From JBFWUW01 sp050247075 (GTDB lineage: Bacteria > Planctomycetota > Planctomycetia > Pirellulales > JBFWUW01), in contig JBFWUW010000100.1 in NCBI GenBank assembly GCA_050247075.1, positions 1 to 19,800 on the forward strand: a stretch of DNA of 19,800 nt. Reading direction: 5' to 3'. This document shows positions 6,754-14,380 of this stretch, piece by piece (position 1 is the first letter of the stretch; each line of letters opens with the position of its first letter). The position numbers and the translations under genes were made by a program. The notes beneath the pieces are model-generated. The model was given only the letters and a program-made list of their open reading frames with translations. It did no database searches and had not been told where the DNA came from.

Positions 6754-7207
6754 TTTCAGCGGTACGTCCTCACACACAAGGGGCTCTTCCAACAGGGAAT
6801 TTCTGCCGCGCAATCTGATGGCGGGTGGATACCAAACCGCGGCGCGCGGGGTCAAGGCCAGCCCCAAGATTCGGCTCAAGTTCGATGGAGAAGATGCCGA
6901 CGAGGTCGAATTCGGCGAGAAGGGCACCGGGTGGAAAGCGATCCGATGCAGCGCAAGCAATAGAGTAACTGCCGCGCGGGCCATCGCTGCTGGCTGTGGG
7001 CCACCGTATTACACACAGCCAGACTGGCAGCGCCGCCGCTAGCAGCCGACAGTGTTACGCCTGTCTTTCGCGGCTATTCTGCTTCACCGTGTTGCTTGCC
7101 GAGCTTGAGATGTCCGCGAGAACTTCAACGGCCTGGGATGAAGTCGGCCGATGCCCCCTCTCTCGGCACTCCTATAAGGCCAAAGGAGACTCCGCAGATC
7201 CCTTTTC
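6754..7207. other. Intergenic region with a bulged 14-bp hairpin (6985-7032)
   Basis: 454 bases between the end of ribD and the start of the barrel-protein gene, both on the minus strand. It should contain the barrel gene's promoter, but I see no clear -35/-10 pair. A strong inverted repeat is present: CGCTGC plus TGGCTGTG at 6985-6998 pair with CACAGCCA at 7014-7021 and GCAGCG at 7027-7032. The loop is 15 bases and one side carries a 5-base bulge. No T run follows on either strand, so it is not a standard terminator. No gene is supportable here. Confidence 0.45.
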
Positions 7208-8329
7208 TCATTTGAATGATGGAACCGAGTGGTCAACCCGGCCGCTCATGTACAAGTCTGCATCGAGCTGTTCCACTTTCATGTCCATCAATGGCAGGAT
7301 ATCGGCAATGCGGGCAACTCCTTGCCCCGCCAAAGGGGACCGAGCGAGTTCGCCGCCAATCAGCTTGGGCGCGATAAAGGCATGGACTTCATCGATTAGG
7401 CCGGTATCAAATAGCAAGCCAAGCAGCCCGCCTCCCCCCTCTACCAGCACATTGGTCATCCGTCTGCATCCCAATTCGTCGAGCAGTTGGCCCAGCCGAT
7501 CAGCGTGGTTGGTGCCGCTGCTTCGCAAGACTTCGCAACCGGCATTGGTTAGTTGCTGGCAGGCGCTTGCATCGGCTTGTGAGGTTACGGCGATCAGCAA
7601 GGGTGTCTCGCGCGCCGTCCGCGCCAATTGGCTGGTAACAGGAAGTGTTGCCCGGCCATCGAAGACAACTCGCGTGGCGACACGGGGACCAGACGGGCGC
7701 GCGGTCAGCAGCGGGTCGTCGGCCAAGGCGGTGCCCGACCCGACGAGTATGGCGTCTACACGGCCGCGAAGTTGATGCACAATCGCCCGCGATGCCTCGC
7801 CAGAAATCCAGCGGCTGTCGCCAGCATGGGTGGCGATTTTTCCGTCCAACGACATGGCCCACTTGGCAATGACCCACGGCCGGCCAGTGTCTAGCAGCTT
7901 GAGATAAGGCGCATTCAGTTGTCTGGCGGACGCCTGGCCAACGCCAACCTGAATGTCGATGCCGGCCGCCGCCAATTCGGCGATTCCCCCTCCATCAACC
8001 TGGGAAAACGGGTCGCGTTGGGCCACAACGACACGGCGTATTCCAGCCGCGATGACAGCCTTTGTGCAGGGGGGAGTCTTGCCCTGGTGGCAGCAAGGCT
8101 CCAGAGTGACATACATGGTTGCGCCGCGGGCACGTCCGCCGGCCACGGCCAAAGCCTCGATTTCGGCGTGGGGACCGCCAAACAGCCGGTGCCAACCCTC
8201 ACCGATGATTTCCGCCCCTTGGGCGATCACGCAGCCGACCATGGGGTTGGGCTCGACGAAGCCGCGGCCCAAAGCCGCTAGCTCCAGCGCTCGCTGCATG
8301 TGCCAGTTGTCGATCTCGGCGGGAAGCAT
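7208..8329 (-). CDS. ribD: Bifunctional riboflavin biosynthesis deaminase/reductase RibD
   Basis: Catalyses two cytoplasmic steps of riboflavin synthesis: deamination of the pyrimidine intermediate made from GTP, then NADPH-dependent reduction of the ribosyl side chain. The 373-residue length is normal for the fused enzyme. The N-terminal cytidine-deaminase-like domain shows HAE at 54-56 and PCCHQGKTPPC at 78-88, giving the zinc ligands His54, Cys79 and Cys88 and the proton shuttle Glu56. The reductase domain begins near residue 150 (RPWVIAKWAMSLDGKIATH) and includes the nucleotide-binding part with NVLVEGGGGLLG. The Met at 8329 is chosen because it immediately precedes the conserved WHMQRALELA helix; the frame is open further upstream but antisense to nothing conserved. 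The gene is divergent from the regulator at 8469 and separate from ribE at 16304. Confidence 0.93.
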   Translation of the reverse strand: MLPAEIDNWHMQRALELAALGRGFVEPNPMVGCVIAQGAEIIGEGWHRLFGGPHAEIEALAVAGGRARGATMYVTLEPCCHQGKTPPCTKAVIAAGIRRVVVAQRDPFSQVDGGGIAELAAAGIDIQVGVGQASARQLNAPYLKLLDTGRPWVIAKWAMSLDGKIATHAGDSRWISGEASRAIVHQLRGRVDAILVGSGTALADDPLLTARPSGPRVATRVVFDGRATLPVTSQLARTARETPLLIAVTSQADASACQQLTNAGCEVLRSSGTNHADRLGQLLDELGCRRMTNVLVEGGGGLLGLLFDTGLIDEVHAFIAPKLIGGELARSPLAGQGVARIADILPLMDMKVEQLDADLYMSGRVDHSVPSFK

Positions 8330-8386
8330 GACGGGGCAATTCGTCAAAAAGGCGATTCTCCGTGGCCAGATTGATATTATCCCAAT

Positions 8387-8399
8387 CTCGCCTGGCGAG
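8387..8399. promoter_or_regulatory. Palindrome in the divergent ribD/regulator promoter region
   Basis: CTCGCC, T, GGCGAG is a perfect 6-bp-arm palindrome between the divergent starts at 8329 and 8469. On the minus strand it lies about 5 bases upstream of GATAAT, a possible -10 for ribD. It may be an operator, possibly autoregulatory for the adjacent regulator. The evidence is position and symmetry only. Confidence 0.3.
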
Positions 8400-8468
8400 C
8401 GAACGGCCCGCGGCGAATATGATAAGTTGAACAGGCTGGATTCCCTAGCATGCCCAAGGACTTCGTCG

Positions 8469-9857
8469 ATGGCCCATCGCGTTAGTGCCAATGAACTCGC
8501 TAAGTTGCTGGATGGAGTCGCTGGCCCCATCTACATCACCAACGAGGATGGCAAGATCGTGTATGCCAACCGCGCGTGCGAGGAGTGGACGGGCTGGCCT
8601 GCCGCCGACCTGGTAGGCCAAACTTGCCGCTATCATTCGGCGGTGGACGTGGGCGGCGCGGCGGCTATCGCCGCGGCCATTTGTCCGCCGCCAGAAGTTT
8701 TTGCCGGGCAACCGCGAACCGCCGACATATCTTGCCCCACGCTGGATGGCCGGCTGCCTCTGCGGCGCGTGCGGTTCTTGCCGTTATTGGGGGATGAACA
8801 AGACGTCCAAGCCATCGTGGCGCTGGCCGAACCGCAAGAACTAACGGGCGAGGAGGTAGACGAATCTTTGGCGGTGCAGGCCGATGAGTCGGTGCGGCTG
8901 CACGAACGGCTGAAGCGACTGCGGCATGCCCAGCGGCGGCGATATGCCTTGGACAACTTGATCGGCGACAGCCCGGCCATGCGCCGCGTACGGTCGCAAA
9001 TCTCGCTGGCGGGGGCTAGCGAAAGCAGCGTGCTGATTGTCGGCCCGCCGGGCAGCGGAAGGCAGCATGTGGCGCGGGCCATTCATTACAGCGCCGACCC
9101 TTCGCCGGCCGCGCCAGTGCTTGTGCCGTTGTCTTGCTCGGCGAATAGTGGAGAAGCTCTCGTTGCCACGCTGCAAGCCGTTATACGGTCGCACCGGGTC
9201 CGCGAGAAAGCCGCCCGCCGTGGAACGCTGCTGCTGACGGATGTCGATCTGGCATCGCCCGATTTACAAGCGGAAATTGTTGCCTTGCTATCTGGCGGCA
9301 ACGCTCCCTTGCGGGTGGTGGCGACATCGCGCGAGCCGTTGGCCGCCCGTGCCGCACGGCAAGAGTATCGCGACGATCTGGCCTGCTTGTTGGCCACTTT
9401 GACAATTGAGCTCCCCTCCCTTTCGGCTCGGCCGGCTGATGTGCCGTTGTTGGCGCAACGCATGCTCGAGGAGTTCAATGTTCGCGGGCCGAAGCAGCTT
9501 CGCGGTTGGTCGGCCGAGGCACTCGATCGGTTGGCGGCTTACTCCTGGCCGGGCAATCTGGCCGAGTTGACGGAAGTCACCCGAGAGTCTTACGGCATGG
9601 CGGAAGGGGTCGAGGTGGCGTTGGCCGACTTGCCGCGCCGACTGCATCTGGCGGCCGACGCGGCCGCCCATCCGCGTAAGCCAGAAGAAACGATCATGCT
9701 GGAAAAGTTTCTGGCGGAGATTGAAACCGAGTTGATTCAGCGGGCCTTGGCCAAGGCCAAGGGGAACAAGACCAAAGCGGCGAAACTGTTGGGCATGACT
9801 CGGCCCAAGCTCTACCGACGGCTGGTTCAATTGGGCTTGGAGGAAGAGGAGAAGTAG
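8469..9857 (+). CDS. PAS / degenerate AAA+ / Fis-type regulator (sigma54-activator-like)
   Basis: A 462-residue protein with the layout of a bacterial enhancer-binding protein. An N-terminal PAS domain (about 8-85; GPIYITNEDGKIVYANRACEEWTGW) is followed by a helical linker (about 128-160), an AAA+ domain (about 162-385) and a C-terminal Fis helix-turn-helix (about 412-455; AKGNKTKAAKLLGMTRPKLYRRL). The start at 8469 has AAGGA eight bases upstream and begins just before the PAS fold. The AAA+ core is degenerate: Walker A reads GPPGSGRQ (192-199, Arg for Lys), the GAFTGA loop is absent, the Walker B position reads LLLTDV (254-259, canonical LFLDEI), and the sensor II motif is WPGNLAEL (Ala for Arg). 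It probably binds DNA and senses a ligand through PAS but should not drive sigma54 open-complex formation. The downstream hisA-like gene is 31 bases away and may be co-transcribed. Confidence 0.8.
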   Translation: MAHRVSANELAKLLDGVAGPIYITNEDGKIVYANRACEEWTGWPAADLVGQTCRYHSAVDVGGAAAIAAAICPPPEVFAGQPRTADISCPTLDGRLPLRRVRFLPLLGDEQDVQAIVALAEPQELTGEEVDESLAVQADESVRLHERLKRLRHAQRRRYALDNLIGDSPAMRRVRSQISLAGASESSVLIVGPPGSGRQHVARAIHYSADPSPAAPVLVPLSCSANSGEALVATLQAVIRSHRVREKAARRGTLLLTDVDLASPDLQAEIVALLSGGNAPLRVVATSREPLAARAARQEYRDDLACLLATLTIELPSLSARPADVPLLAQRMLEEFNVRGPKQLRGWSAEALDRLAAYSWPGNLAELTEVTRESYGMAEGVEVALADLPRRLHLAADAAAHPRKPEETIMLEKFLAEIETELIQRALAKAKGNKTKAAKLLGMTRPKLYRRLVQLGLEEEEK

Positions 9858-9888
9858 GCTTTTTGTTCAATTTCTGGAAACGACGTCC

Positions 9889-10650
9889 ATGCTCATCTTG
9901 CCTGTGTTGGATTTGAAACAAGGGCTAGTGGTGCGTGGTGTGGCCGGCCAACGGGCAACGTATCGGCCGGTCGAGAGTTGCGTAGCGGACGATGCGCAAC
10001 CGCAGACGGTCGCAGCGGCCTTCGTTGAGAAGCTAGGGCTGCGCCAGGCCTACATTGCAGATCTGGATGCCATCGGCGGAGCCGAACCAGATTGGGCCGC
10101 CTATTGTGCCGTCGCAGCGGCCGGATTGGAGTTATGGGTTGACGCGGGAATGGGCGATCTGGAGCGCGCCCAGCAACTGGCTGCCTTCTCCGCGAATGGC
10201 CAGCCCATCACCCGCCTGATTGCGGGCCTAGAGTCGCTGGAAAGCCCCGCGCGGCTGGCCGAACTCGTCGCGGCAACGACTTCGCGGCGAGCCGCATTCA
10301 GCTTGGACCTGAAAGGGGGCGTGCCCCTCTTGGCGGCCATGGCGGTTGGTTGGCGCGGTAAGTCACCATTGGAAATCGCCGAGGCGGCGGTGAATTGCGG
10401 CGTGCGAACGATGATTGTGCTCGATCTGGCCCAGGTGGGGATGGCCGGCGGCGTGGGTACGCTGGACTTATGCCGCCAAATTCGTGCCCGCTGGCCCACT
10501 TTGGAACTCATCGGCGGGGGGGGAGTGCGGTCGCTGGCCGATCTGCGGTCCCTGGCGGAAGCCGGCTACAACGGGGCTCTGGTGGCTTCTGGTCTGCACA
10601 ACGGACAGGTTACAAAGCCTGATTTAAAAGCGGCAGCGCACTGGACATAG
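9889..10650 (+). CDS. HisA/HisF-related TIM-barrel protein (COG1411-like)
   Basis: A 253-residue beta/alpha barrel related to phosphoribosylformimino-AICAR-phosphate isomerase (HisA). The catalytic aspartates of HisA have equivalents at Asp8 (LPVLDLKQG) and Asp140 (FSLDLKGG). The phosphate-binding loops are present as LIGGGGVRS (208-215) and GALVASGLHNG (229-239). The mid-section and the start differ from true HisA, and no his genes are nearby, so it fits better the HisA-like family COG1411. That family occurs in archaea and in bacteria with methanopterin-linked C1 metabolism, a known trait of planctomycetes. The substrate is unknown to me, and the C1 link is inference. It follows the PAS/Fis regulator by 31 bases. 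The ribosome binding site is weak. Confidence 0.7.
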   Translation: MLILPVLDLKQGLVVRGVAGQRATYRPVESCVADDAQPQTVAAAFVEKLGLRQAYIADLDAIGGAEPDWAAYCAVAAAGLELWVDAGMGDLERAQQLAAFSANGQPITRLIAGLESLESPARLAELVAATTSRRAAFSLDLKGGVPLLAAMAVGWRGKSPLEIAEAAVNCGVRTMIVLDLAQVGMAGGVGTLDLCRQIRARWPTLELIGGGGVRSLADLRSLAEAGYNGALVASGLHNGQVTKPDLKAAAHWT

Positions 10651-11088
10651 CGTGATGTTTCTCCTGTCCAATCTTGCAATCGTATTGAAGACAAGAACTT
10701 ACGCCTAACAGTCCGCTCGCATTGCTAGCGTTGTGTTAGCAAATCAAGAAAATTTTGTGTTCCTAAACTCTCTGCCGACAATGGCTTGCAAACAATCCCC
10801 GGAACTCGTTTGACTCACCTTGAAAAATCGGTAAACTCACCAGCCGCAATACCTGATATAGTGGTTATCTAGGCATCGACCACTACCTATTGCGATCAAA
10901 GACCGTTCCACACCTATCCGGAAATTCTCCAGGCAACCCTGTTTTCCAGGGCTTCGTAACCCGCTGACTTTCACGTTGGGTTGCTCCGTTCACGTTTGTT
11001 TCATGGATTGTCGATGGATTGGTATAGTGTACACGTGTATGCTATCGGAAGGGATGCCGTTTTCATTTAACCCGCAGGGAGGTCCAGC
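10651..11088. other. 438-base regulatory region upstream of nrdJ
   Basis: No gene is supportable here. Visible elements are: TTGCTA and TAGCAA arms about 9 bases apart soon after the hisA-like stop; a CCCTG/CAGGG hairpin with a 5-base loop (10937-10951); a TTCACGTT direct repeat (10970-10977 and 10989-10996); an ATGGATTG direct repeat with an 11-bp period (11003-11010 and 11014-11021); a TATAGT -10-like hexamer (11023-11028); and the dyad listed separately. The region is A/T-richer than its surroundings and looks like a dense promoter/operator zone. I see no cobalamin riboswitch box. Confidence 0.5.
11024..11045. promoter_or_regulatory. 22-bp operator-like dyad overlapping the putative nrdJ -10
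   Basis: ATAG, TG, TACACGTGTA, TG, CTAT: the central 10 bases are a perfect palindrome and the outer ATAG/CTAT also pair, giving 9 of 11 symmetric pairs. It overlaps a TATAGT -10-like hexamer and lies about 45 bases before the nrdJ start. It resembles but does not match the NrdR box (consensus ACAC, A/T-rich centre, GTGT). Repression of nrdJ by a dimeric regulator is a reasonable inference. Confidence 0.5.
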
Positions 11089-14000
11089 ATGGCCGCTGCC
11101 AGTGTCGAACTAGAGAGTGCGAACGTGATCGAGAAACAGCCGCGACAGTCCGCAATGGGCGCGGCACGGCGACCATTGCATATCGACGCTCTGTTTTGCC
11201 CGGCAGACGTTTCAGACCCGTTTGAAACGGTCGAATGGAGCCTGCGCACGGCGGCTATCAAGGGGGAGTCGGGCGAGGTGCTGTTTGAGCAGACCAACTG
11301 CGAAGTCCCAGCTTCATGGACGCAATTGGCCACCAATGTCGTGGTGAGCAAGTATTTCTATGGCGAGGTCAACACTCCCGAGCGCGAAAGCAGCGTCAAG
11401 CAATTGATCCACCGCGTCAGCCGCACCATTGCCGACTGGGGTGCCAAGGACGGCTATTTCGCCTCCGACGACGATGCCGAGCGGTTCTATCGCGAGCTTA
11501 CCTGGCTCTGCCTGAACCAGCACGGGGCCTTCAATTCGCCCGTCTGGTTCAATGTGGGGTTGTTTCATCAGTACGGCGTGAAAGGCGCGGCCTGCAACTG
11601 GCGGTGGGATCCGGAAACGACCGAAGTCAGCCAGCCCGACAACCCTTACGAATATCCACAAGGCTCGGCCTGCTTCATCCAAAGCGTCAAGGACAACATG
11701 GAAGACATCATGGAACTCGCGCGGAGCGAGGCCATGCTGTTCAAATTTGGTTCCGGCACTGGCACCGACCTTTCGACCTTGCGCTCGCACCGCGAGAAGC
11801 TGTCGGGCGGCGGGCGTCCTAGCGGCCCGTTGTCTTTCATGCGGGTGTACGACCAGATCGCGGCCGTGGTGAAGAGCGGCGGCAAGACCCGCCGCGCCGC
11901 CAAGATGCAGTCGATCAAGGTCTGGCATCCCGATGTGATGGAGTTTATCGAGTGCAAGGCCAAGGAAGAAAAGAAGGCCCGCCTGTTGATTGAACATGGC
12001 GGCTACGACGCCAACTTCAATGGCGAGGCCTACAGCTCCATCTTGTTCCAAAACGCCAACCTGTCGGTGCGGCTGACCGACGAATTCATGCAGGCGGTTC
12101 TGGAAGACAAGCCCTGGGCCACGCATTGGGTGACCAACCCCGGCCAGAGCGGCCCAACCTTCCAGGCGCGAGACGTGATGGCCAAAATGGCCGAGGGTGC
12201 CTGGTACTGCGGCGACCCTGGCGTGCAATACGACACGACCATCAACCGCTGGAATACCTGTCCTAACTCGGGCCGCATCAACGCCAGCAACCCTTGTTCG
12301 GAATACATGTTCCTGGACGACACGGCCTGCAACCTGTCCAGCATCAACCTGATGAAGTTCCGTCAGGAAGATGGCGGGTTTGATGTGCGGCGGTTCCAGG
12401 CGGCTTGCCGTATTTTCTTTATCGCCCAAGAAATTCTGGTCGATCACGCCAGTTACCCCACCAAGCGCATCGCCGAAAACAGCCACCAGTTTCGGCCGCT
12501 CGGCTTGGGCTATAGCAACCTGGGCAGCCTGATCATGTCGTCGGGCCTGGCCTACGACAGCGCCGCCGCGCACGGGCTGTGCGGGGCCATGACGGCCTTG
12601 CTGCACGGCACCGCCAATCTGACCAGTGCCGAATTGGCTGGGGCGGTTGGCCCGTTCGAGGCCTACCCGATCAACCGCGAGCCGATGTTACGGGTGATGC
12701 AGATGCACCGCGACGCGGTCGAAAAGATCGACGAGGGCTGCCCCGACTACCTCAAGCAAGCTGCCCGCCGCTTGTGGGATGCCGTGTTGGAAAGCGGCCG
12801 CAAATATGGTTTCCGCAATGCCCAGGCCACGGTATTGGCACCGACCGGCACCATCAGCTTCTTGATGGATTGCGATACCACGGGCATCGAGCCTGATATT
12901 GCACTGGTCAAGTACAAGCAATTGGCCGGCGGCGGCATGATGAAGATCGTGAACCAGACGGTTCCCTCGGCTTTGCGAAACTTGGGCTACGACGTTGCCG
13001 AAGTTAAGCAGATCACCGACTACGTCGATCAGCACGACACGATCGAAGGGGCACCCGGCCTGAAGCCGGAGCATTTGTCGGTGTTCGATTGTGCTTTCCG
13101 TCCCAAGAACGGCACGCGGTCGATCCGTTGGCAAGCCCATGTGGAGATGATGGCGGCCGCCCAGCCATTCCTGTCGGGTGCGATTTCCAAAACGGTCAAC
13201 ATGCCGCGCGATTCCACGCCGGCCGATATCGCCGATGCCTACACGGCGGGTTGGCGGATGGGGCTGAAGGCCCTGGCGGTCTACCGCGACGGCTCGAAAG
13301 AAAGCCAGCCGCTGTCGACTTCCACCGAGAAGGACAAGGCCGCCGGGAAGCAAGTTGCCGTGCCGCGGCGCGAACGGCTGCCCGACACGCGGCGCTCCAT
13401 CACCCACAAGTTCAACGTGGCTGGCCACGAAGGCTACATCACGGTGGGCCTGTACGACGATGGCCGCCCCGGCGAGTTGTTCATTACCATGGCCAAGGAA
13501 GGAAGCACGGTCGGCGGACTGATGGACTGCTTTGGCACGGCGGTCTCCATGAGCTGGCAGTACGGCGTTCCGTTGGAAGTGTACGTGAACAAGTTCTCGC
13601 ACACGCGGTTTGAGCCGATGGGATTCACCAAGAACCCCGATATCCGCATTGCCAAGAGCATTGTGGACTACATCTTCCGCTGGTTGGGAAACACCTTCTT
13701 GCCGGGTTTTAAGGAGGCCAACCAGGGCGTGTCGCCCGACGAGGCCAAAGCCGGCTCTGACGGGGAGGATGCGGAGACAGTCAGCAAGCCCGTCGCCAAG
13801 ATGGCTGACGGGCGGACCGCGGGGAACGGACCATCCAAACCGGCCGTCGCCCAACCAACTCCGGCAACTCCGACCGGCGTCAAGAATGGCACCGCCAAAC
13901 CGGTGGCCGCGACGTTGTCCGTTGCCACACCGGCCGCAGCCAAGCCCGCATCGAATGGCAATGGCCATTCCCACGGTGGTACGGCGGCGACACCCGTGAA

Positions 14001-14181
14001 TGTCAACTTGTTACAAAGGGCGGGAGTGATGCTTGCGGCGAATTCCGCGGGGGGGCGCGACGAGCAGTTCGCCCAATTCCAACTCGACGCGCCGGCTTGT
14101 GACAACTGTGGCGCAATCACCGTCCGCAATGGCAACTGTTATCTTTGCCACAATTGCGGAAACAGCATGGGTTGCTCGTAA
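11089..14181 (+). CDS. nrdJ: Adenosylcobalamin-dependent (class II) ribonucleotide reductase
   Basis: Makes deoxyribonucleotides from ribonucleotides using a B12-generated thiyl radical, in the cytoplasm and independently of oxygen. At 1030 residues it is the long class II form. Active-site residues are visible: NPCSEY (Asn401, radical Cys403, Glu405), with the redox pair probably Cys195 (QGSACFIQ) and Cys414 (DTACNLSS). The phosphate-site motif APTGTISFLMD is near residue 584. A TSCPD-type domain spans about 764-865 (HKFNVAGHEGYITVGLYDDG). Then comes a low-complexity Pro/Ala/Thr linker (about 880-1000) and a zinc ribbon at the end (Cys1004, 1007, 1017, 1020, 1023, 1029), which normally carries reducing equivalents. 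The ribosome binding site GGGAGG is six bases before the ATG. It is monocistronic with its own strong terminator. Confidence 0.96.
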   Translation: MAAASVELESANVIEKQPRQSAMGAARRPLHIDALFCPADVSDPFETVEWSLRTAAIKGESGEVLFEQTNCEVPASWTQLATNVVVSKYFYGEVNTPERESSVKQLIHRVSRTIADWGAKDGYFASDDDAERFYRELTWLCLNQHGAFNSPVWFNVGLFHQYGVKGAACNWRWDPETTEVSQPDNPYEYPQGSACFIQSVKDNMEDIMELARSEAMLFKFGSGTGTDLSTLRSHREKLSGGGRPSGPLSFMRVYDQIAAVVKSGGKTRRAAKMQSIKVWHPDVMEFIECKAKEEKKARLLIEHGGYDANFNGEAYSSILFQNANLSVRLTDEFMQAVLEDKPWATHWVTNPGQSGPTFQARDVMAKMAEGAWYCGDPGVQYDTTINRWNTCPNSGRINASNPCSEYMFLDDTACNLSSINLMKFRQEDGGFDVRRFQAACRIFFIAQEILVDHASYPTKRIAENSHQFRPLGLGYSNLGSLIMSSGLAYDSAAAHGLCGAMTALLHGTANLTSAELAGAVGPFEAYPINREPMLRVMQMHRDAVEKIDEGCPDYLKQAARRLWDAVLESGRKYGFRNAQATVLAPTGTISFLMDCDTTGIEPDIALVKYKQLAGGGMMKIVNQTVPSALRNLGYDVAEVKQITDYVDQHDTIEGAPGLKPEHLSVFDCAFRPKNGTRSIRWQAHVEMMAAAQPFLSGAISKTVNMPRDSTPADIADAYTAGWRMGLKALAVYRDGSKESQPLSTSTEKDKAAGKQVAVPRRERLPDTRRSITHKFNVAGHEGYITVGLYDDGRPGELFITMAKEGSTVGGLMDCFGTAVSMSWQYGVPLEVYVNKFSHTRFEPMGFTKNPDIRIAKSIVDYIFRWLGNTFLPGFKEANQGVSPDEAKAGSDGEDAETVSKPVAKMADGRTAGNGPSKPAVAQPTPATPTGVKNGTAKPVAATLSVATPAAAKPASNGNGHSHGGTAATPVNVNLLQRAGVMLAANSAGGRDEQFAQFQLDAPACDNCGAITVRNGNCYLCHNCGNSMGCS

Positions 14182-14224
14182 CGGAATGTGGGCTGGAAGC
14201 CCTCGAGCAGCCTTGAAAACCAAT

Positions 14225-14265
14225 CCGCCCGGAGCAGCCCCTTTCGCCGCTCCGGGCGGTTTCTT
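14225..14265 (+). terminator. Rho-independent terminator of nrdJ
   Basis: CCGCCCGGAGC (14225-14235) pairs perfectly over 11 bp with GCTCCGGGCGG (14249-14259) across a 13-base loop and is followed by TTTCTT. It lies 44 bases after the nrdJ stop. Confidence 0.9.
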
Positions 14266-14297
14266 GCGCGTCACGAATCGACGAATCGTTGCTCCTA

Positions 14298-14324
14298 TTG
14301 CTGTCGGGACGGCTGCGGTATGAT
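14298..14324 (+). promoter_or_regulatory. Possible promoter of the psd-pssA-ribE run
   Basis: TTGCTG (14298-14303) and TATGAT (14319-14324) resemble -35 and -10 hexamers with a 15-base spacer, slightly short. They lie between the nrdJ terminator and the psd start at 14381, where a promoter is required. The evidence is match and position only. Confidence 0.35.
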
Positions 14325-14380
14325 AGACGATTCTTTACCAATGCCGTGGCATTTACACAGTTCGTCCTGCTTTCGCCCTT

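Noticed and set aside
7953..8468. N-terminal extension of the PAS regulator
   Set aside because: The extension is antisense to ribD. The ATG at 8469 has a good ribosome binding site and begins just before the PAS domain.
10651..11088. Cobalamin riboswitch before the B12-dependent nrdJ
   Set aside because: I looked for the conserved B12 box and the multi-helix core and did not find them. The dyad and direct repeats point to protein operators instead.
11314..12606. 430-codon open frame on the minus strand, antisense to nrdJ
   Set aside because: It lies wholly within the strongly conserved nrdJ gene, and its protein is His/Gly/Val-rich shadow sequence from high-GC codon use, with no domain.
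12688..13974. 428-codon open frame on the minus strand, antisense to nrdJ
   Set aside because: Same reason: a shadow of nrdJ third-position bias with no recognisable motif.
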